DNA of 64,000 nucleotides from Wurfbainia villosa (lineage: Eukaryota; Streptophyta; Magnoliopsida; Zingiberales; Zingiberaceae): positions 23,677,928-23,741,927 of the forward strand of contig CM045989.1 in assembly GCA_025175895.1 (NCBI GenBank), read 5' to 3'. The notes below the pieces were generated by a model. It saw only the letters and a program-made list of their open reading frames with translations. It had not been told where the DNA came from and ran no database searches. Made by a program: the position numbers and the translations under genes. Positions 1 through 11,123 of this stretch are shown here, one piece after another (the stretch's first letter is position 1; every line of letters begins with the position of its first letter).

Positions 1-650
1 TTCATATGTTTTCAAAATAATTTCTTAATCTAAAATCTATGTATTCATGTTTTGAGACAATTGGAACCAAAACTAGGTGTTAAACTTGATACTAGAATGG
101 TCAAAAACCTAGTGATTTTTAAACCTTTTGGATTTTTGGCAAAAACGTGAAAATATGATGATTTTTCATGAAAAATTATTTTTCACTGATAAATAACCTT
201 ACAAGAAATATGTTCCCAAAATTTCATGATTTTTCAAATTTTTTGGAATTTTTAACGCATTTCTGAAATTCGGTTTGAAAATCAGAATTTTAAATCGTGC
301 GATCGTAGTAGTCCGAACTACTGATCGGTGGCCTATAAACTAAACGATAATGGCCGAATTCAGTTTTTAAACTAATTTTTGGTATTTTTCCTTCTATTAT
401 ACTTGATGCCATGAGTTTATAACTTAGTGTTAATCTTTTTGATGGTGTCAAAGGGGGAGAATTGATTATGTTTAAGTAAATTATGATAGGGGGAGAAAAT
501 TGAGAATTTGTAGAGAGAATTTCATGGATTAAGGGGGAGTTGCATGTTGCTATATCATGTTTATGTTTACATGATTTCTTACCTTAGAAATTTTTATCAA
601 ATGTTTTTACCTAACTTAAACGGATTGCCACACATCAAAAAGGGGGAGAT
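1..650 (+). mobile_element. Family A element A1: 3' internal non-coding region (left part outside window)
   Basis: The stretch is nearly collinear with the reverse complement of 18429-19100, the 3' internal region of the complete family A element A2, so it is the same family in + orientation. It has no sustained open frame. It holds four polypurine-tract-like AGGGGGAG runs (451-460, 488-497, 531-539, 637-649), the last directly abutting the LTR. Repeated tracts of this kind are a known signature of the copia genus Sirevirus. The gag part would lie left of the window. Confidence 0.85.
637..649 (+). other. Polypurine tract of A1
   Basis: AAAAAGGGGGAGA lies immediately upstream of the LTR start TGTTAGGG. 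This is the expected plus-strand DNA priming site of an LTR retrotransposon. Confidence 0.85.
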
Positions 651-1837
651 TGTTAGGGCAATCTTTTGCCATGATTAGGTTTTGATGTGTGTGGCAAAGG
701 GTTTAAGTTAGTTTGTTATGTTGATTTGATATGTGCGTTGAAGTCATGCAGGACTTAGTAATTCGCACATGGAGCCGTGGCGAGTTTCACATCTCATGAC
801 TCGTGCCTTGAGTCGGTGAAGGATAGCTTTGCGGAAGCCGTGCGCTTGGAGCATCCGAGGGACCGCTGGACGAGAAGCTTGGAGTGAAGCCGGAGGAAGT
901 AGACTTCGAGGCAAGAGACGCAAAGGAGCATTGCAGAGCCGTGCACCTGATGCTGCCGAGGGACGTGGCCGAGAACGAAGAGAACTTCGAAGGCAAGGGA
1001 CTCCGAGGGATGAGAGTGAGTGAATGTAACCCGGGAAGGGGTAGTAGCTCGTAGGTGAAACTTGGTCATTTGGCTAAGTGTCGGATGGGATTTCCCGACA
1101 CCAGTCGACTGCCATGGAATGGCAATGATCGCCTGAATCGATTAGGTTCGACTAGTGTCCGACTCATGGGCATTTGGCCTAAATGCCGCCATGGATCGTA
1201 GATCGGCCGCCGATATCAATCGACTGCCAAGGGACGGCAGTCGACTGATAACACTGTGCATGGGCACAGAATGGAGTCGATCTCGCGGATCAGTCGACTG
1301 ATGCCAATACCGTTGGATGGAATCCAACGTGGAAAGTGGCCGTTATTGGGCAACGGCTACAGGATCAGTCGACTGATCGAGGGCATCAGTCGACTGATCC
1401 TGTGTCAACGGGAAGAAACCCTCTTCCTCTATAAAAAGGAAGGGGGTGGGGCTTTGGGAGGCCAATGCTTGAGCTCTAAACTTCTCCCAAAGTGCCATAC
1501 ACGATTCCCTACTCTTCTACTTGTTCTAATCTCTATTCTATTGTAGAAGAGTGATCCTTGTGTAAAAGAGGTTACCTCCACCTAGCTTTGTGCAAAGGAG
1601 AGATCTAGTGGATAGATTTGGAGGAGTGATTCACCTTGGACGAATCGGACCGTGGATTAGCGGCGTAGCCATGAACCACGTTACATCTCGTGTTTGTATT
1701 GCTTGTCTATCTTTTTTGTTGTCTTTATTTGTATTTGTATATTCTGCTTGCGCTAACGCTTTGTAGATGCGAGAATTCCGACATCCATCGTAAGAGGGCT
1801 ATTCACCCCCCTCTAGCCGGCCAATCGATCCCCAACA
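651..1837 (+). mobile_element. 3' LTR of A1
   Basis: The LTR runs from TGTTAGGGCA to CCCCAACA (TG...CA ends, 1187 bp) and matches both LTRs of A2 in opposite orientation. Five perfect copies of the palindrome CAGTCGACTG (1102, 1238, 1291, 1366, 1387) sit upstream of a TATA box at 1429, the usual U3 enhancer position. The short open frames here are not genes. The first five bases after the LTR, GTTAT (1838-1842), should be the target duplication; the partner lies outside the window. Confidence 0.88.
1429..1439 (+). promoter_or_regulatory. TATA box of A1 LTR
   Basis: CTATAAAAAGG lies about 33 bp after the last CAGTCGACTG palindrome. The same TATA context recurs on the - strand in the A2 LTRs. 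Confidence 0.7.
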
Positions 1838-1918
1838 GTTATCCCTAGTGAATACCTTGTTAATCCAAGGAGCTCCAATAGATATTGGGTTCCTAGGAGC
1901 GTGATCGATTCACGCTAA
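1838..1918 (+). pseudogene. Family B gag C-terminal remnant
   Basis: Starting directly at the A1 LTR edge, one frame reads 26 codons to a TAA stop and contains EYLVNP followed by RYWVPRS. The equivalent motif ends the A2 gag (EFLVNP...FWVQKS) and recurs in the family C gag. In related Sirevirus polyproteins this segment lies between the gag zinc knuckle/coiled coil and the protease. Here the frame stops just after it, as in A2, so family B is also a gag-only element. The upstream gag was separated by the A1 insertion and is outside the window. Confidence 0.8.
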
Positions 1919-4116
1919 ATGGGTTAGGATGTGTCAACTTGAATTGGTGGGGTAGTTAACCTAACCATAGCTAAGTTGGCACTTTAGGCTATTTCCAAGG
2001 TAATTGGGTTCTTTGGAAATAAGATTGAATCTTATATCCTAAAGGTTTTTAGGATGTGCCAATATAATTTATAAAAGTTGAAAAAAAAATTTATTTGATC
2101 AAATTGGCACAATTATGGTTAAAGGTCATAGTGTGCCATTTTGGGTTTTTGGTACACTAGGGAGATAAGTTGTTATATGAAAAATATAGATTTAATCCTA
2201 CAAATGGAAATTTGGGCTTAACAATTAGATATTATATACCTTTATACTTTATTTGCCATGATTTGATTGTCATATACATGTCATGACATCATATTTATTT
2301 TTTATCATATAAAATATCATGATCATGCTTAGGATTAATGATTATGTCATGTATGCTTAGATTTCACATTTATGTCATAACATCATGATTATTGACACAT
2401 GGTTAATTATGCTATCATTTATGTCATAATCATCATTCGTGCATTAATAAAATTAAGTTAAGGACAATGACATGATTTGAAGTCTCATTTATAAGGGAAT
2501 CAAATAGTGTTGCCTAGAAAATGCATGAGACCTTAGTATAGGTATAACCAAAACTCACATCTCACATCAAATTGACATGTATGTGTATTGATACATTCTA
2601 GACACATGTGAGATGCTAGAAAATGAGTAAAGTTCAAGGTGCATAGATGTTGCATCTAGATGAACTCAAACTCATCTCAATCATAGGTATAAATCATGAG
2701 GAAAGCTAGTATACAAGTCATGTATACTTAGCCCATAGACCATGATCGAAATTAAGATTTTGAAAACATTTAAAAATTATTTTTGAAAAACCTTGGTGAA
2801 GCCTATCTTTTGATAGCAATCTCCATTAAAAATATTGAAACAAAGTTGGCTTAAAACATTGAAAGTTTCAATGCTTTTAAACTTTATATCATTCTTTGAA
2901 TTTAAAAGTTAATTTCATAGAAAACTATTTTTCCCCAATAGTGTTTGGCATAAGTAATGTGTCGTTGAAATTTCATGATTTTTTGAAATTTCTAGAATTA
3001 TTTATGCATTTTTGAAGTTGGTCTAAAAATTCAATTTCTAAAATTTTAGAAACCTTTCTCAGTCGACTGTTAGCACTGTTTTGGCTTACCAATGTTGGTT
3101 TAAGCCATCTGACCATAACCCTAGGCTAGATAAGTACTCCTACACCTTTAATATGCTTAGACAAGCATTGAAAGGGTGAGTTTTTCATTGGAAATAGATT
3201 AGAGAGTTAATTAGGGTAAAAATCATTTTCTAAAGGGTTTTGAAGTTCAAGTTTGAACTTTTATCCTTATTTTCTAGTGTTTAAGGTTCCTATTGGCTTA
3301 GGAACTCTCCAAATACAATGTTGGTGCATTGGATAGTTAAGGGTACAAATTCAGGGGGAGTTTAAGTTTAAGTGTTTAAAGTTTTGGATTGGGAGCTTAA
3401 ATGTGCCCTGGCAAAACTACTCGCCAAATTTCTCGACGAACCGCCTGCAAACCGCTCGTGAAATTGCCCTCGCAAACCGCTCGGCGAACCGCCTGCAAAA
3501 CTACCCTGAAATTAAGCAAACTGCCCAGGAACTTATCAAACTGCTCTGGAATTTAACAACCTACCCTAGAATGGTACTGAACTTCCCTGGAAACATGCGA
3601 AACCTCCCTGACATAAACATACCACACTGAATTAGTGTCCAAACTACCCGGGAACTAGGGGGAGTTTTGCAATGGTCTAGGGGGAGTAAGCTTTTAGTGG
3701 GAGATTATTCATCTAGGTATGATGGGTGATGGTTTATGAAAAGGGGGAAAATGGAAGCTCGCTTTTCATCTAGTGATAGATCACTAAGGAGAATAAAGAC
3801 ATTCAAGATGATTTTTGACCAAGGAGGAGAAGGAAGGATCTCATTGTAAAATGAGATATGATAAACCTTAGTGGACTTTTTGATGTGTGTCAAGAAGGGG
3901 GAGAAATGCAAGGGGGTTAAGTTAGGGTTTTAACTTAGGATACCTAAGTTAGGTTTTTAACTTAGGAAACCCTAATATACACAAAACCCTAAAAATTTCA
4001 AAATTTAAAATTCTAGATTGGGAACACTTTGTGATGCTTTGGCATAAGAAGTGTCAAGTTGGGTTTATGGGATAACCTAACTTAACGGTATTGTCAAACA
4101 TCAAAAAGGGAGAGAT
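1919..4116 (+). mobile_element. Family B: 3' internal non-coding region
   Basis: About 2.2 kb of AT-rich sequence with no sustained frame separates the gag stop from the LTR. Polypurine-like tracts recur at about 3353, 3657, 3677, 3893 and 4105, the last abutting the LTR. One CAGTCGACTG copy lies at about 3060. A stretch of short CAAACTGC/AACCGC-type repeats occurs at 3420-3530. No protease, integrase or RT remnants were seen, which supports a non-autonomous element. Confidence 0.75.
4105..4116 (+). other. Polypurine tract of family B
   Basis: AAAGGGAGAGAT directly precedes the LTR start TGTTGGTGCAATC. Confidence 0.75.
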
Positions 4117-5646
4117 TGTTGGTGCAATCGACCCAGGTCATGATTGGCCAGACTCGAGTGGAACTCGAGTAGAGTTTTGATGTTCGACAATAATTTACAA
4201 ATGTGGTTACACCACATGACCAGTGGATGGTATGGGACATCCAAGGGAGACTATTTGAGAAGCCCAAGTTTGGTGACTTGGCAAGGAGAAGTCCAAGCAT
4301 GGATACTTGGTAAGGGAAAATCCAAGTTGATCAAGTCTTGGCAGTGAAGTCCAGGAAGCGTGGCCTCTTGGCAATGAAGTCCCAGACAAGGAGTCTTGGC
4401 AAGGGAATACCCAGCTGATCAGGGAGATCGAGCTTGGAAAAGTAGACCTGACGGTATGACGATAGTCGATGGAAGCACTAGAAGGCTAGTGCAAGGATGA
4501 AGAGTCACGGACTCGAGGGATCCGGGAGGCGTGAGGCTGATGGAAGTGGGTTGAAGGTTTAGGTCTAGGCTTAGGGTGAGTATCAAGTATGAAGGGATCA
4601 TACTTGAGGTGTTAAACCTTGTTGTAGAGGTATAGCAGTCGACTGGTAGGTTGGATTAGTCGATTGGGCTTTGTTTGTAGGTAAACAGAAGCAAGCTGGG
4701 CTCAACCAATGCCTCGACTAGAGGCTAGTTGAGGTGTCACTCGACTGACAAGGGATAGTCGAGCCACGAGACAAAGAAGAGTCAAGACAGTGCTATGGAA
4801 GCTCTTGACCAGTGCCTCGATTGGAGTATCAGTCGAGGCGGCGACTCGACTGGAGGTGTCGACTCGACTGGAGGTGTCGACTGGTGCCTCGACCAGACCA
4901 TGTGGAAGGAGGCTCAAAGGCTAGGTGCGCTCGACCAGCGCCTCAACTGAAGTCCAATCGAGGCGGCACCTCAACTGGAGTATGTGATTGGCGCTTCGAC
5001 TGTTTTCAACATAGGTATGAAGACAGTGGCACAGAAGCAAGGTGGCTCGACTGGGGTCCTAGTCGAGGCAGCGCCTCGACTGGCGAAACGACCTTTGTGC
5101 TTGGAAAGCTTCGACATAGGTCTATAAGAAGGGGCTTTTAGGGCTTCTTTAAAAATGGTTCTTGAGCGATTATTTTGGAGGTTTTAGGGGCGATTTGAAG
5201 GGAGGTTCTGTTGCATTTCAGGGCCTTCAAATTCATCCCAAAGCGATCTACGAGCAACCATTCAAAAGCTTTAAATCTGTAACATCTATTCATTTGCTTT
5301 TGTATTTGTTGTATTTGCTTGTTTTATTCTGTTCTTATTGTTGTAAGAGTCTTGTGAGAGGTTCCTCCGCCTCCGGTGTATTCACCAAGAAGGAGAAGTG
5401 ATATAGTGGTGGTGTGCATCACTAGAGTCCACTAGGGCTCACCCGTGGAGTAGGAACTAGGGTTCCGAACCACATAAAATCCTCATGTTGTGCTTGCTAT
5501 GTGTTTTGTATGTGTATCTGTATTTGTATTTGTGTTTCCGCTGTGCACTAACAATTGTAGACAAGCACAATGATCGAAATTCATCAAGCGAACAAAATCG
5601 ACGCGAAAAGCTAACCCCCCCTCTAGCGACGCCAACGGTCCTAACA
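4117..5646 (+). mobile_element. 3' LTR of family B element
   Basis: The LTR starts TGTTGGTGCA after the polypurine tract and ends GGTCCTAACA, 1530 bp. Its middle (4630-5090) is packed with degenerate CGACTG/GTCGA palindrome-like units. A TATA-like TCTATAAGAAGG lies at 5121. The terminal CCCCCCTCTAGCGACGCC resembles the ends of the family A, C and D LTRs. The next base is inside the D gag, so this element inserted in D; candidate right target duplication TTCTT (5647-5651). Confidence 0.85.
5121..5132 (+). promoter_or_regulatory. TATA-like box of family B LTR
   Basis: TCTATAAGAAGG follows the palindrome-rich U3 segment and precedes the presumed R/U5 part. Confidence 0.5.
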
Positions 5647-5849
5647 TTCTTTGCCATCTCCCTAGTCCAATCCTTTGTTGGTATTGGCGCTCCATATTCG
5701 TCGACCAGCTTCTCGAATCCATCTACAATGCTAAACCAATTTTCAATATCGTTCATAAGGTAGTATTCCATCCTACCTTTCCAATAGCCGAAGTCATTGC
5801 CGTCGAAGAATGGAGGCCTCGTCGTGCTATATCTCTCTTGAAATGCCAT
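5647..5849 (-). pseudogene. Family D gag N-terminus, interrupted by family B insertion
   Basis: The - strand frame starts at ATG 5849-5847 and reads about 67 residues with STTRPPFFDG and YWKGRME, the N-terminal signature (DUF4219-like) of copia gag proteins. The family C gag carries almost the same motif (STTRPPFFNG...YWKGRME). The frame is cut at 5647 by the family B LTR. A primer-binding site and an LTR lie just upstream in the right order, so this is a true gag start. The rest of D lies left of the B insertion, outside the window. Confidence 0.85.
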
Positions 5850-5886
5850 CGTGCTCCGGTTGATTGTTAGATCTTCCAATGCGATT

Positions 5887-5901
5887 CGAGCTCTGATACC
5901 A
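5887..5901 (-). other. Primer-binding site of family D
   Basis: On the - strand, TGGTATCAGAGCTCG lies two bases after the 5' LTR. It matches the initiator-Met tRNA 3' end used by most plant copia elements. Confidence 0.85.
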
Positions 5902-5903
5902 CT

Positions 5904-7040
5904 TGTTAGGGATCCTTGGAAGGCTAGAGGGGGTGAATATTCTCTCTTGAATTCTACAAACAAAGTTAGCGAAAGAAAAATCGAATACTAAAGAAAACAA
6001 GAGACAAGAATGCAAGCACTAACAAAAACAATTTAACATGGTTCGGAGATTATGCTCCTACTCCATGACGATCCTTAAAGTGGATCGATCCAAGCAAATC
6101 ACCACTAAGAAAGCTTCTTTACAACACACTCCTCTTCTTACAAATGATGAAGATAAAGATTAGAAAAGAGGAGGATTAAAAACACTTAGAAAGCTTAAGA
6201 AAACGTGGGGAGCTTGAGAGTATGTTAGGAATGTAAGCACTAGACTCCTCAAGCACCCCATGCCCTCTTTTTATAGAGAGAGGGTTGATTTTCCCTTTGA
6301 GCCTCCATCAGTCGACTGATGTACAACATCAGTCGACTGCTGCTGTAGCTGATGCCATCTAACGGCTTCTGACAAGTCGGATCCGCGAACGTCATTGCTC
6401 AACGGGACTATGATCAGTCGATTGATCATACCATCAGTCAACTGATTGAGTAATTAGTCGAGTGCTTCAAGCGTTCACTCGACTGAAAAACCTTCTGTGC
6501 CGATGTCCACTATTAACAGTTGACTGCAAGGGTATAACAGTCGACTGATGGTGGACCAGTCGACGGCCAAACCCTAGCAGTCAACTGATGGTCACAGAAC
6601 TCAGCCATCTTCAGTAAAGTGACTGATACTTCAAGTATGATTAAATCATACTTGAAATCAACTCCCTAGACCTAGACTCAACCTTCTAGCTCTTCCTTCA
6701 GCCTTGCACCTCTAGGATTCCTCCGAGTCCATGACTCCTTCATCCTTGCGCTTGCTTCCAAGAGCTTTTCTCGGTTTCACCATGTCTTCGGTTTCTCTTT
6801 TGCCAAAGGACCGCTTGGAGTTTACGCCGCCAAGACTACATGCTTGGTCTTACGCCGCCAAGACCTTCCCTTGGACTTCCCTTGCCAAGTTCATACTTGG
6901 ACTTTCCTTTACCAAGTCTTTACACTTGGATTTTCCTATCACTTGACATATTCATAGTTAGATCACAAAACATTGCCTAACTATAAATGATTATCCAAAC
7001 ATCAAAAGACATAAATACTTGGAGTATTGTTGCACCAACA
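5904..7040 (-). mobile_element. 5' LTR of family D element
   Basis: On the - strand the LTR starts TGTTGGTGCA at 7040 and ends TCCCTAACA at 5904 (1137 bp), followed by the primer-binding site. A TATA box lies at 6264-6277. Upstream of it (6300-6600) lie several CAGTCGACTG palindromes and near-copies, the same U3 layout as A1. The right flank CAGTC (7041-7045) is a candidate target duplication. Confidence 0.88.
6264..6277 (-). promoter_or_regulatory. TATA box of family D LTR
   Basis: The - strand reads CTCTATAAAAAGAG, just downstream of the palindrome cluster at 6300-6600. Confidence 0.65.
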
Positions 7041-7460
7041 CAGTCGACCGATCATGTTGATCAGTCGACTGGACATCGATCAGTTGACTGGGTAGTTGAA
7101 TAAATAAAGTTTTGTAAGGTGATACAGTAAAGCAGCCGACTAATCATGTTGATCAGTCAACTGATATTGGATAATTTGTGGTAAAGTATTTTTTCGACGC
7201 AATTTATGCGATGAAAATTTTTTTCATCGCAATCATGCATTCATCAATTGACTGATGGTGGGCGTTAGTCGACTGGTGGTGGAGAAGCAGGTCACAGAAT
7301 ATTTTTTAGGCGACTGCCCAATTGACTGATATTATACCAATTGACTGGTCACATGAGGCAGTCGACTATTGCTCTTTTTTTGCAATGAAATTTTTTTTTG
7401 TTGCCAATTCTGTGCCAGAAAATGATTTTTCGTCGTAAATCTATGACAAAATTTATTTTC
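7041..7460. repeat. Subterminal-type repeats of CACTA-1 mixed with CAGTCGACTG-like units
   Basis: Two motif sets are interleaved: (C/T)AGTCGACTG and near variants (7041, 7060, 7080, 7150, 7240, 7265, 7320, 7360), and TTCGACGCAA / GCGATGAAA / TTCATCGCAA / TTCGTCG. The second set resembles subterminal repeats of many CACTA elements. The first is otherwise a feature of the Sirevirus-like LTRs in this window. No CACTA terminal inverted repeat is visible, so assignment to the transposon rests on position. Confidence 0.5.
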
Positions 7461-7692
7461 GTTACTAATATGAAAAAATAAAAAAAAATATCATGATAAA
7501 TTCTACTATTTTCTCTATTTTACAATAAACACATATAATAATATAAACTAATTCACATATCAAACTTCATAATCATCTAATAAATGAAAATAATTCAATA
7601 ACAAATCAATATATACATAACAAACATAAACGTAACTTACAATACATGGATATAGAATGTAATAAGTCAAGTAACATTTAAATACAACAAAT

Positions 7693-9203
7693 TCAAACGT
7701 AACCACTATCATCATCATCATCATCAAAAAATACATCATCATTGTCATTATTACAGGGATCAACAGGAGGACCAGATCGAGAATGAGGAAGTTGACTTGA
7801 ACTAGACGTTAATTGAAGATGTTGCATAATTAACATCTGTTGCCTCCGAAATTCGTTCATCTGTTCATTTACTTCCTGCTCTCTTTGTCTCTATTCATTT
7901 TTCTTTTTCTCTAGTAACTCCCTCAAATGAGTAACCTCTTCGGTCAATTGATTTATCTCTGCTCTTATTATCGGTGAGGATGAAGAAGAAGCATCAGGGG
8001 TTTTATAGCTTCGGCTCAAAGAACCAAGTCCAATTATTCTTCCACTTTTCGCCCCTCTAGTTGCTTCAAGCCATAAATTGATATTGCTAACAGAAGGCTC
8101 AGATTTGACTGCATCATCACTTGCACCTGAATTTATCTGTGCAAGTTCATCGTATTTCTCTTATTTTGAAAAAAAAGTTAAATAATAACAAAAGATTATA
8201 AAACTTTTAAAATTACAAACCTTTATTGTTCTAGCTCTTTCCCCACTCCACGTCTTATCTTTCTTTTGGAATGTACGGGTGAAAGTGTCTATAAATGATG
8301 GCTCAGTCCCCGTCTCCTAGGCCTAAACAAACATCGTTATAATTTATAAATTAGTGAGTACGTATTAGATTACAAAATTAGGATTTGAAAAAACTCACCA
8401 ATCGATGTCTATGTTCATCGATATTTATTGAGCCTCCCGCATATGTGGCAGACATAGCGTCGGAACTACAATGTTGATTTTTCTTATTTTGCTCACTCTT
8501 TCATTTGTTATCCTCAAATTCTCAATATGCAACAATCTTATTCTAATTCTTCTTGGTTATGCAGTGTGGCTTTTTACTTCTGGTTTTGCATGACTGAGTA
8601 TGTTTCTGATATGGTCGTCGCACTTTTTCTTGAAAATCTTCCTTATATCTAGTGTTTCACTCTCCTCCTAAGTAAATATCCGCTGTAGTAGATAAAAAAA
8701 TGAATTGATTATATTAACTACAATTTTATATACCAAAATGATTTAAATAACTTACCTTAAACTCATTCCACCATAAACTTTTTATTTCTTCCGGCGTGCT
8801 CGTATAAGTCATAGAAGCTCCGCCCCAATGGTTATTCACTATTTTATTCACCTCGTGAATAACATGTACAAAATTTGTTAATCTATCATAAAATAAAAAC
8901 AAACCATGTTAATTATTTATAAAAATATATATCTTATTAAAAACATAGATAATTTAAAACTTAAATACTTATGAATCTCCGCACAGAGATATCACCTCTC
9001 GCGTATCTTCCCTCTCAACCAGTGATTGTTATACTGGGGAAAATACATTAGCTGCAGGGATTTGTTGAGAACCAAAAGATCCTGCAATTGGAGAATAGCT
9101 CGAGGGCACATTTCCTGCAAGAGCATCAGACTGTGCAGGGGCTGAAGCAGAGGAAGACTGTGGTCTTCCATCGCTACTCCGTCTATGACCACCACGTCGA
9201 AAC
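7693..9203 (-). pseudogene. Transposase_24-like (Ptta/En/Spm) protein of CACTA-1
   Basis: The - strand reads as a multi-exon gene. Exon about 9203-8965 is Ser/Pro/Ala/Gln-rich (RPQSSSASAPAQSD). Exon about 8884-8757 contains HWGGASMTYTSTPEEI and LWWNEF, and ends at GTAAGT. Exon about 8690-8399 contains FKKKCDDHIRNIL and YAGGSINIDEHRHR, and ends at GTGAGT. A short exon has ETGTEPSFIDTF. The last exon (to TGA at 7693) carries GSLSRSYKTPDAS, a coiled coil (INQLTEEVTHLRELLEKKK) and an Asp tail. These match the plant Ptta/En/Spm transposase family, an accessory DNA-binding protein of CACTA elements. In-frame stops in at least three exons make it a pseudogene. Confidence 0.78.
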
Positions 9204-9417
9204 TAACAATCATAATTATTAGAAGAATATGAAAGTAAAAAAGAGAATTACATTTGCATATTGAATTTATAATATGAACAATACGAAAAAATTACTATAT
9301 TTGAAGCAACTGAATAACCTATAAAAAAAGATAGTTCATTAATATATTAAATATATGAAATTTAGAATTAGATAGTAAATAGAAACATAATTGATACTGA
9401 ATAAAAGTTACCCATAA

Positions 9418-9494
9418 TTATAAATCAAAGTCCTCATTGTGAATTTCATCCTGGTCATACGTCTCTTTGATCTCATCATCATCATCATCATCGA

Positions 9495-9527
<33 letters not shown>

Positions 9528-10300
9528 TGTCATTGTCATTGTCATCGTCATCATCATTGTCATTGTCATCGTCATCGTCATCTTGTTGCAAATTTTTCAT
9601 CGCAGAAATGATCAAACTCATGCTCTAGAAGCTCAGAATATAGGGTTTGGAAAATCCAACCATAAAAATAAATATAACATGAACAATAATTTATGATATA
9701 TGAAATATATAATATAACATGTATATACTCACTCAAAATACGACGTCACTTTTGGACAGTTCAGTAAAATATATGTGTGGGTTGCTCGCCACTCTTGACT
9801 AGTTAAGTATCTATGTGTACAAGATCCACCCAGTCGACCAAGGTAGTTAAAAATTGAGAATGAGTTTAAATTGAGATCAACAAGACCCTCATCATTTCCT
9901 CTTACTCTCTGACTTTTGCATTGAACACGAGGTTCAAAATAATATGATTCAAAAGTTATAACTTCCTCCATGATATATGCATTAACAATAGAAGCCTCAA
10001 CATGAGCCTTATTTTTCACTTTTTTTTTTCAAGTGATAGAGGAATATAATAGTAATAAAACAAAATATATTAGAAATTAACTTATACTAAAATTAATCAA
10101 ATGCACTAACAATGATAAAAAAAGCTCACCTTTCAAACGAATAGATCCATCGAAATTGAACAGGACCTCCAACTTTAGCCTCATATGGCAAGTGAACCAA
10201 AAGGTATTCCATGGAATCAAAAAATGCCGATGGAAATATTCTTTCTAAGTTACAAAAAATGATTGGGATGTTGATAATGCATGGTATTGGTGTTGTGGTA
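9418..10300 (-). pseudogene. TNPD transposase C-terminal part (DUF4218) and acidic tail of CACTA-1
   Basis: Exon about 10300-10133 reads CNLERIFPSAFFDSM, HLPYEAKVGGPVQFRW and SFER before a GTGAGC donor, the hallmark of DUF4218 in CACTA transposases. Exon about 10028-9725 continues KNKAHVEASIVNAYIMEE and WRATHTYILLNCPKV and ends at GTGAGT. A final exon encodes a long Asp/Asn tract and stops at 9418. The catalytic Transposase_21 part should lie upstream (right), but the match fades near 10310, so this is a truncated 3' fragment. Confidence 0.8.
9472..9592. repeat. (TCATCG/TCATTG)n trinucleotide microsatellite
   Basis: About 120 bp of TCATCA, TCGTCA and TCATTG units encode the Asp/Asn tract of CACTA-1 on the - strand. 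The long Ile/Val reading frame on the + strand is a shadow of this repeat. Confidence 0.9.
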
Positions 10301-10310
10301 CCATTTCAAA

Positions 10311-10598
10311 TTAATTACTGAACCCCCTAACTACACTAATATAGCATAGTGGATGGCCCGGATCATTTCCCAACGAGTGTAATCGACAGAATAGTAAACT
10401 TAGGATCACTAATTATTGCTTTGGGTTTTCTATTGAAGATGGGGGTTTGGGATTTGAGCTCTAACCTATGGTTCTAAGGTAATTAAAATGCTAAACTAAC
10501 ATGCGACAACTAAATCAAACAATGCAAGAAGTAAATCAACAAAAACTGTAAGAGAAAATAATCTGATCAACCCAAGATAGGCCCGGTGAATGAACAAG
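10311..10598. other. Unassigned spacer between CACTA-1 and the E LTR
   Basis: About 290 bp in which I recognise no gene, LTR terminus or repeat. It may be further decayed CACTA-1 sequence or the original insertion target of element E. ACAAG at 10594-10598 is the candidate E target duplication on this side. Confidence 0.4.
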
Positions 10599-11123
10599 TG
10601 TTAGACTCTCCGAGCCAAAAAAACCGCTTTTTGCGTTGCGGAAACCTCGGAAGCCGGCCACGGATCCGTGCGAAGATAAATAAAATTAATTTATGTACAT
10701 GTTTATCAACACTCGATCTACCTTAGATCTACATGGGAAGAACGTTACCCTTGTAGCGATGCCCTTCGCTTATCCCGCTCGTCCAAAAGGTTGCCAGATC
10801 TCATAGAGTGTCAAGTGTACACTCTTCTACACGTATCCACACGGACAAAAGGTGGAGAGAACCACTTAGAGTGTGCTAGCACTCTTGGGAGGTTTCAACC
10901 ATGGAGAAGAGGGAGAGAAGAAGAGAAGAGAAGGAAGAAGATGAATTCAATTCACCACTAACTCCTTTGGTCGGCCACTTAAGGAGGGTTAAATACATCC
11001 ATGTAATACCAAGGGCCATGGGTCTTGGTCTTCCTCATGAGGTGGCACACCATGATGTGTCCATGATGATGTGGAACATCATCATTGGCCGGCCCTATTC
11101 CAAGTCACCTTGAAGTGGCATTT
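10599..11123 (-). mobile_element. Family E 3' LTR, distal half
   Basis: On the - strand this piece ends TCTAACA at 10599 and continues, across the F1 insertion, to the other half at 29016-30289. The evidence for continuity is the F1 target duplication CATTT at both junctions (11119-11123 and 29011-29015). The full LTR would be about 1.8 kb. It holds host-like GGCCGGCC-containing text. A Glu/Lys-rich + strand frame at 10901-11113 is probably not a gene. Confidence 0.78.

Larger units (their letters stand above)
7041..10310 (-). mobile_element. CACTA-1: decayed CACTA (En/Spm) transposon remnant
   Basis: The - strand carries, in order, a DUF4218-type TNPD C-terminal part (10300-9725), an acidic tail exon (9621-9418) and a Transposase_24-like gene (9203-7693). 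That order is typical of plant CACTA elements. The left part (7041-7460) looks subterminal, with degenerate GCGATGAAA/TTCATCGC units mixed with about ten CAGTCGACTG-like units. The D insertion hides the left terminus, and the upstream TNPD part is missing at the right. Confidence 0.75.

Noticed and set aside
9439..9696. + strand Ile/Val-rich frame
   Set aside because: Antisense of the Asp-encoding trinucleotide repeat in CACTA-1.
10901..11113. Glu/Lys/Arg-rich + strand frame as a host gene
   Set aside because: It falls inside the E LTR, antisense to the element, and is low complexity.
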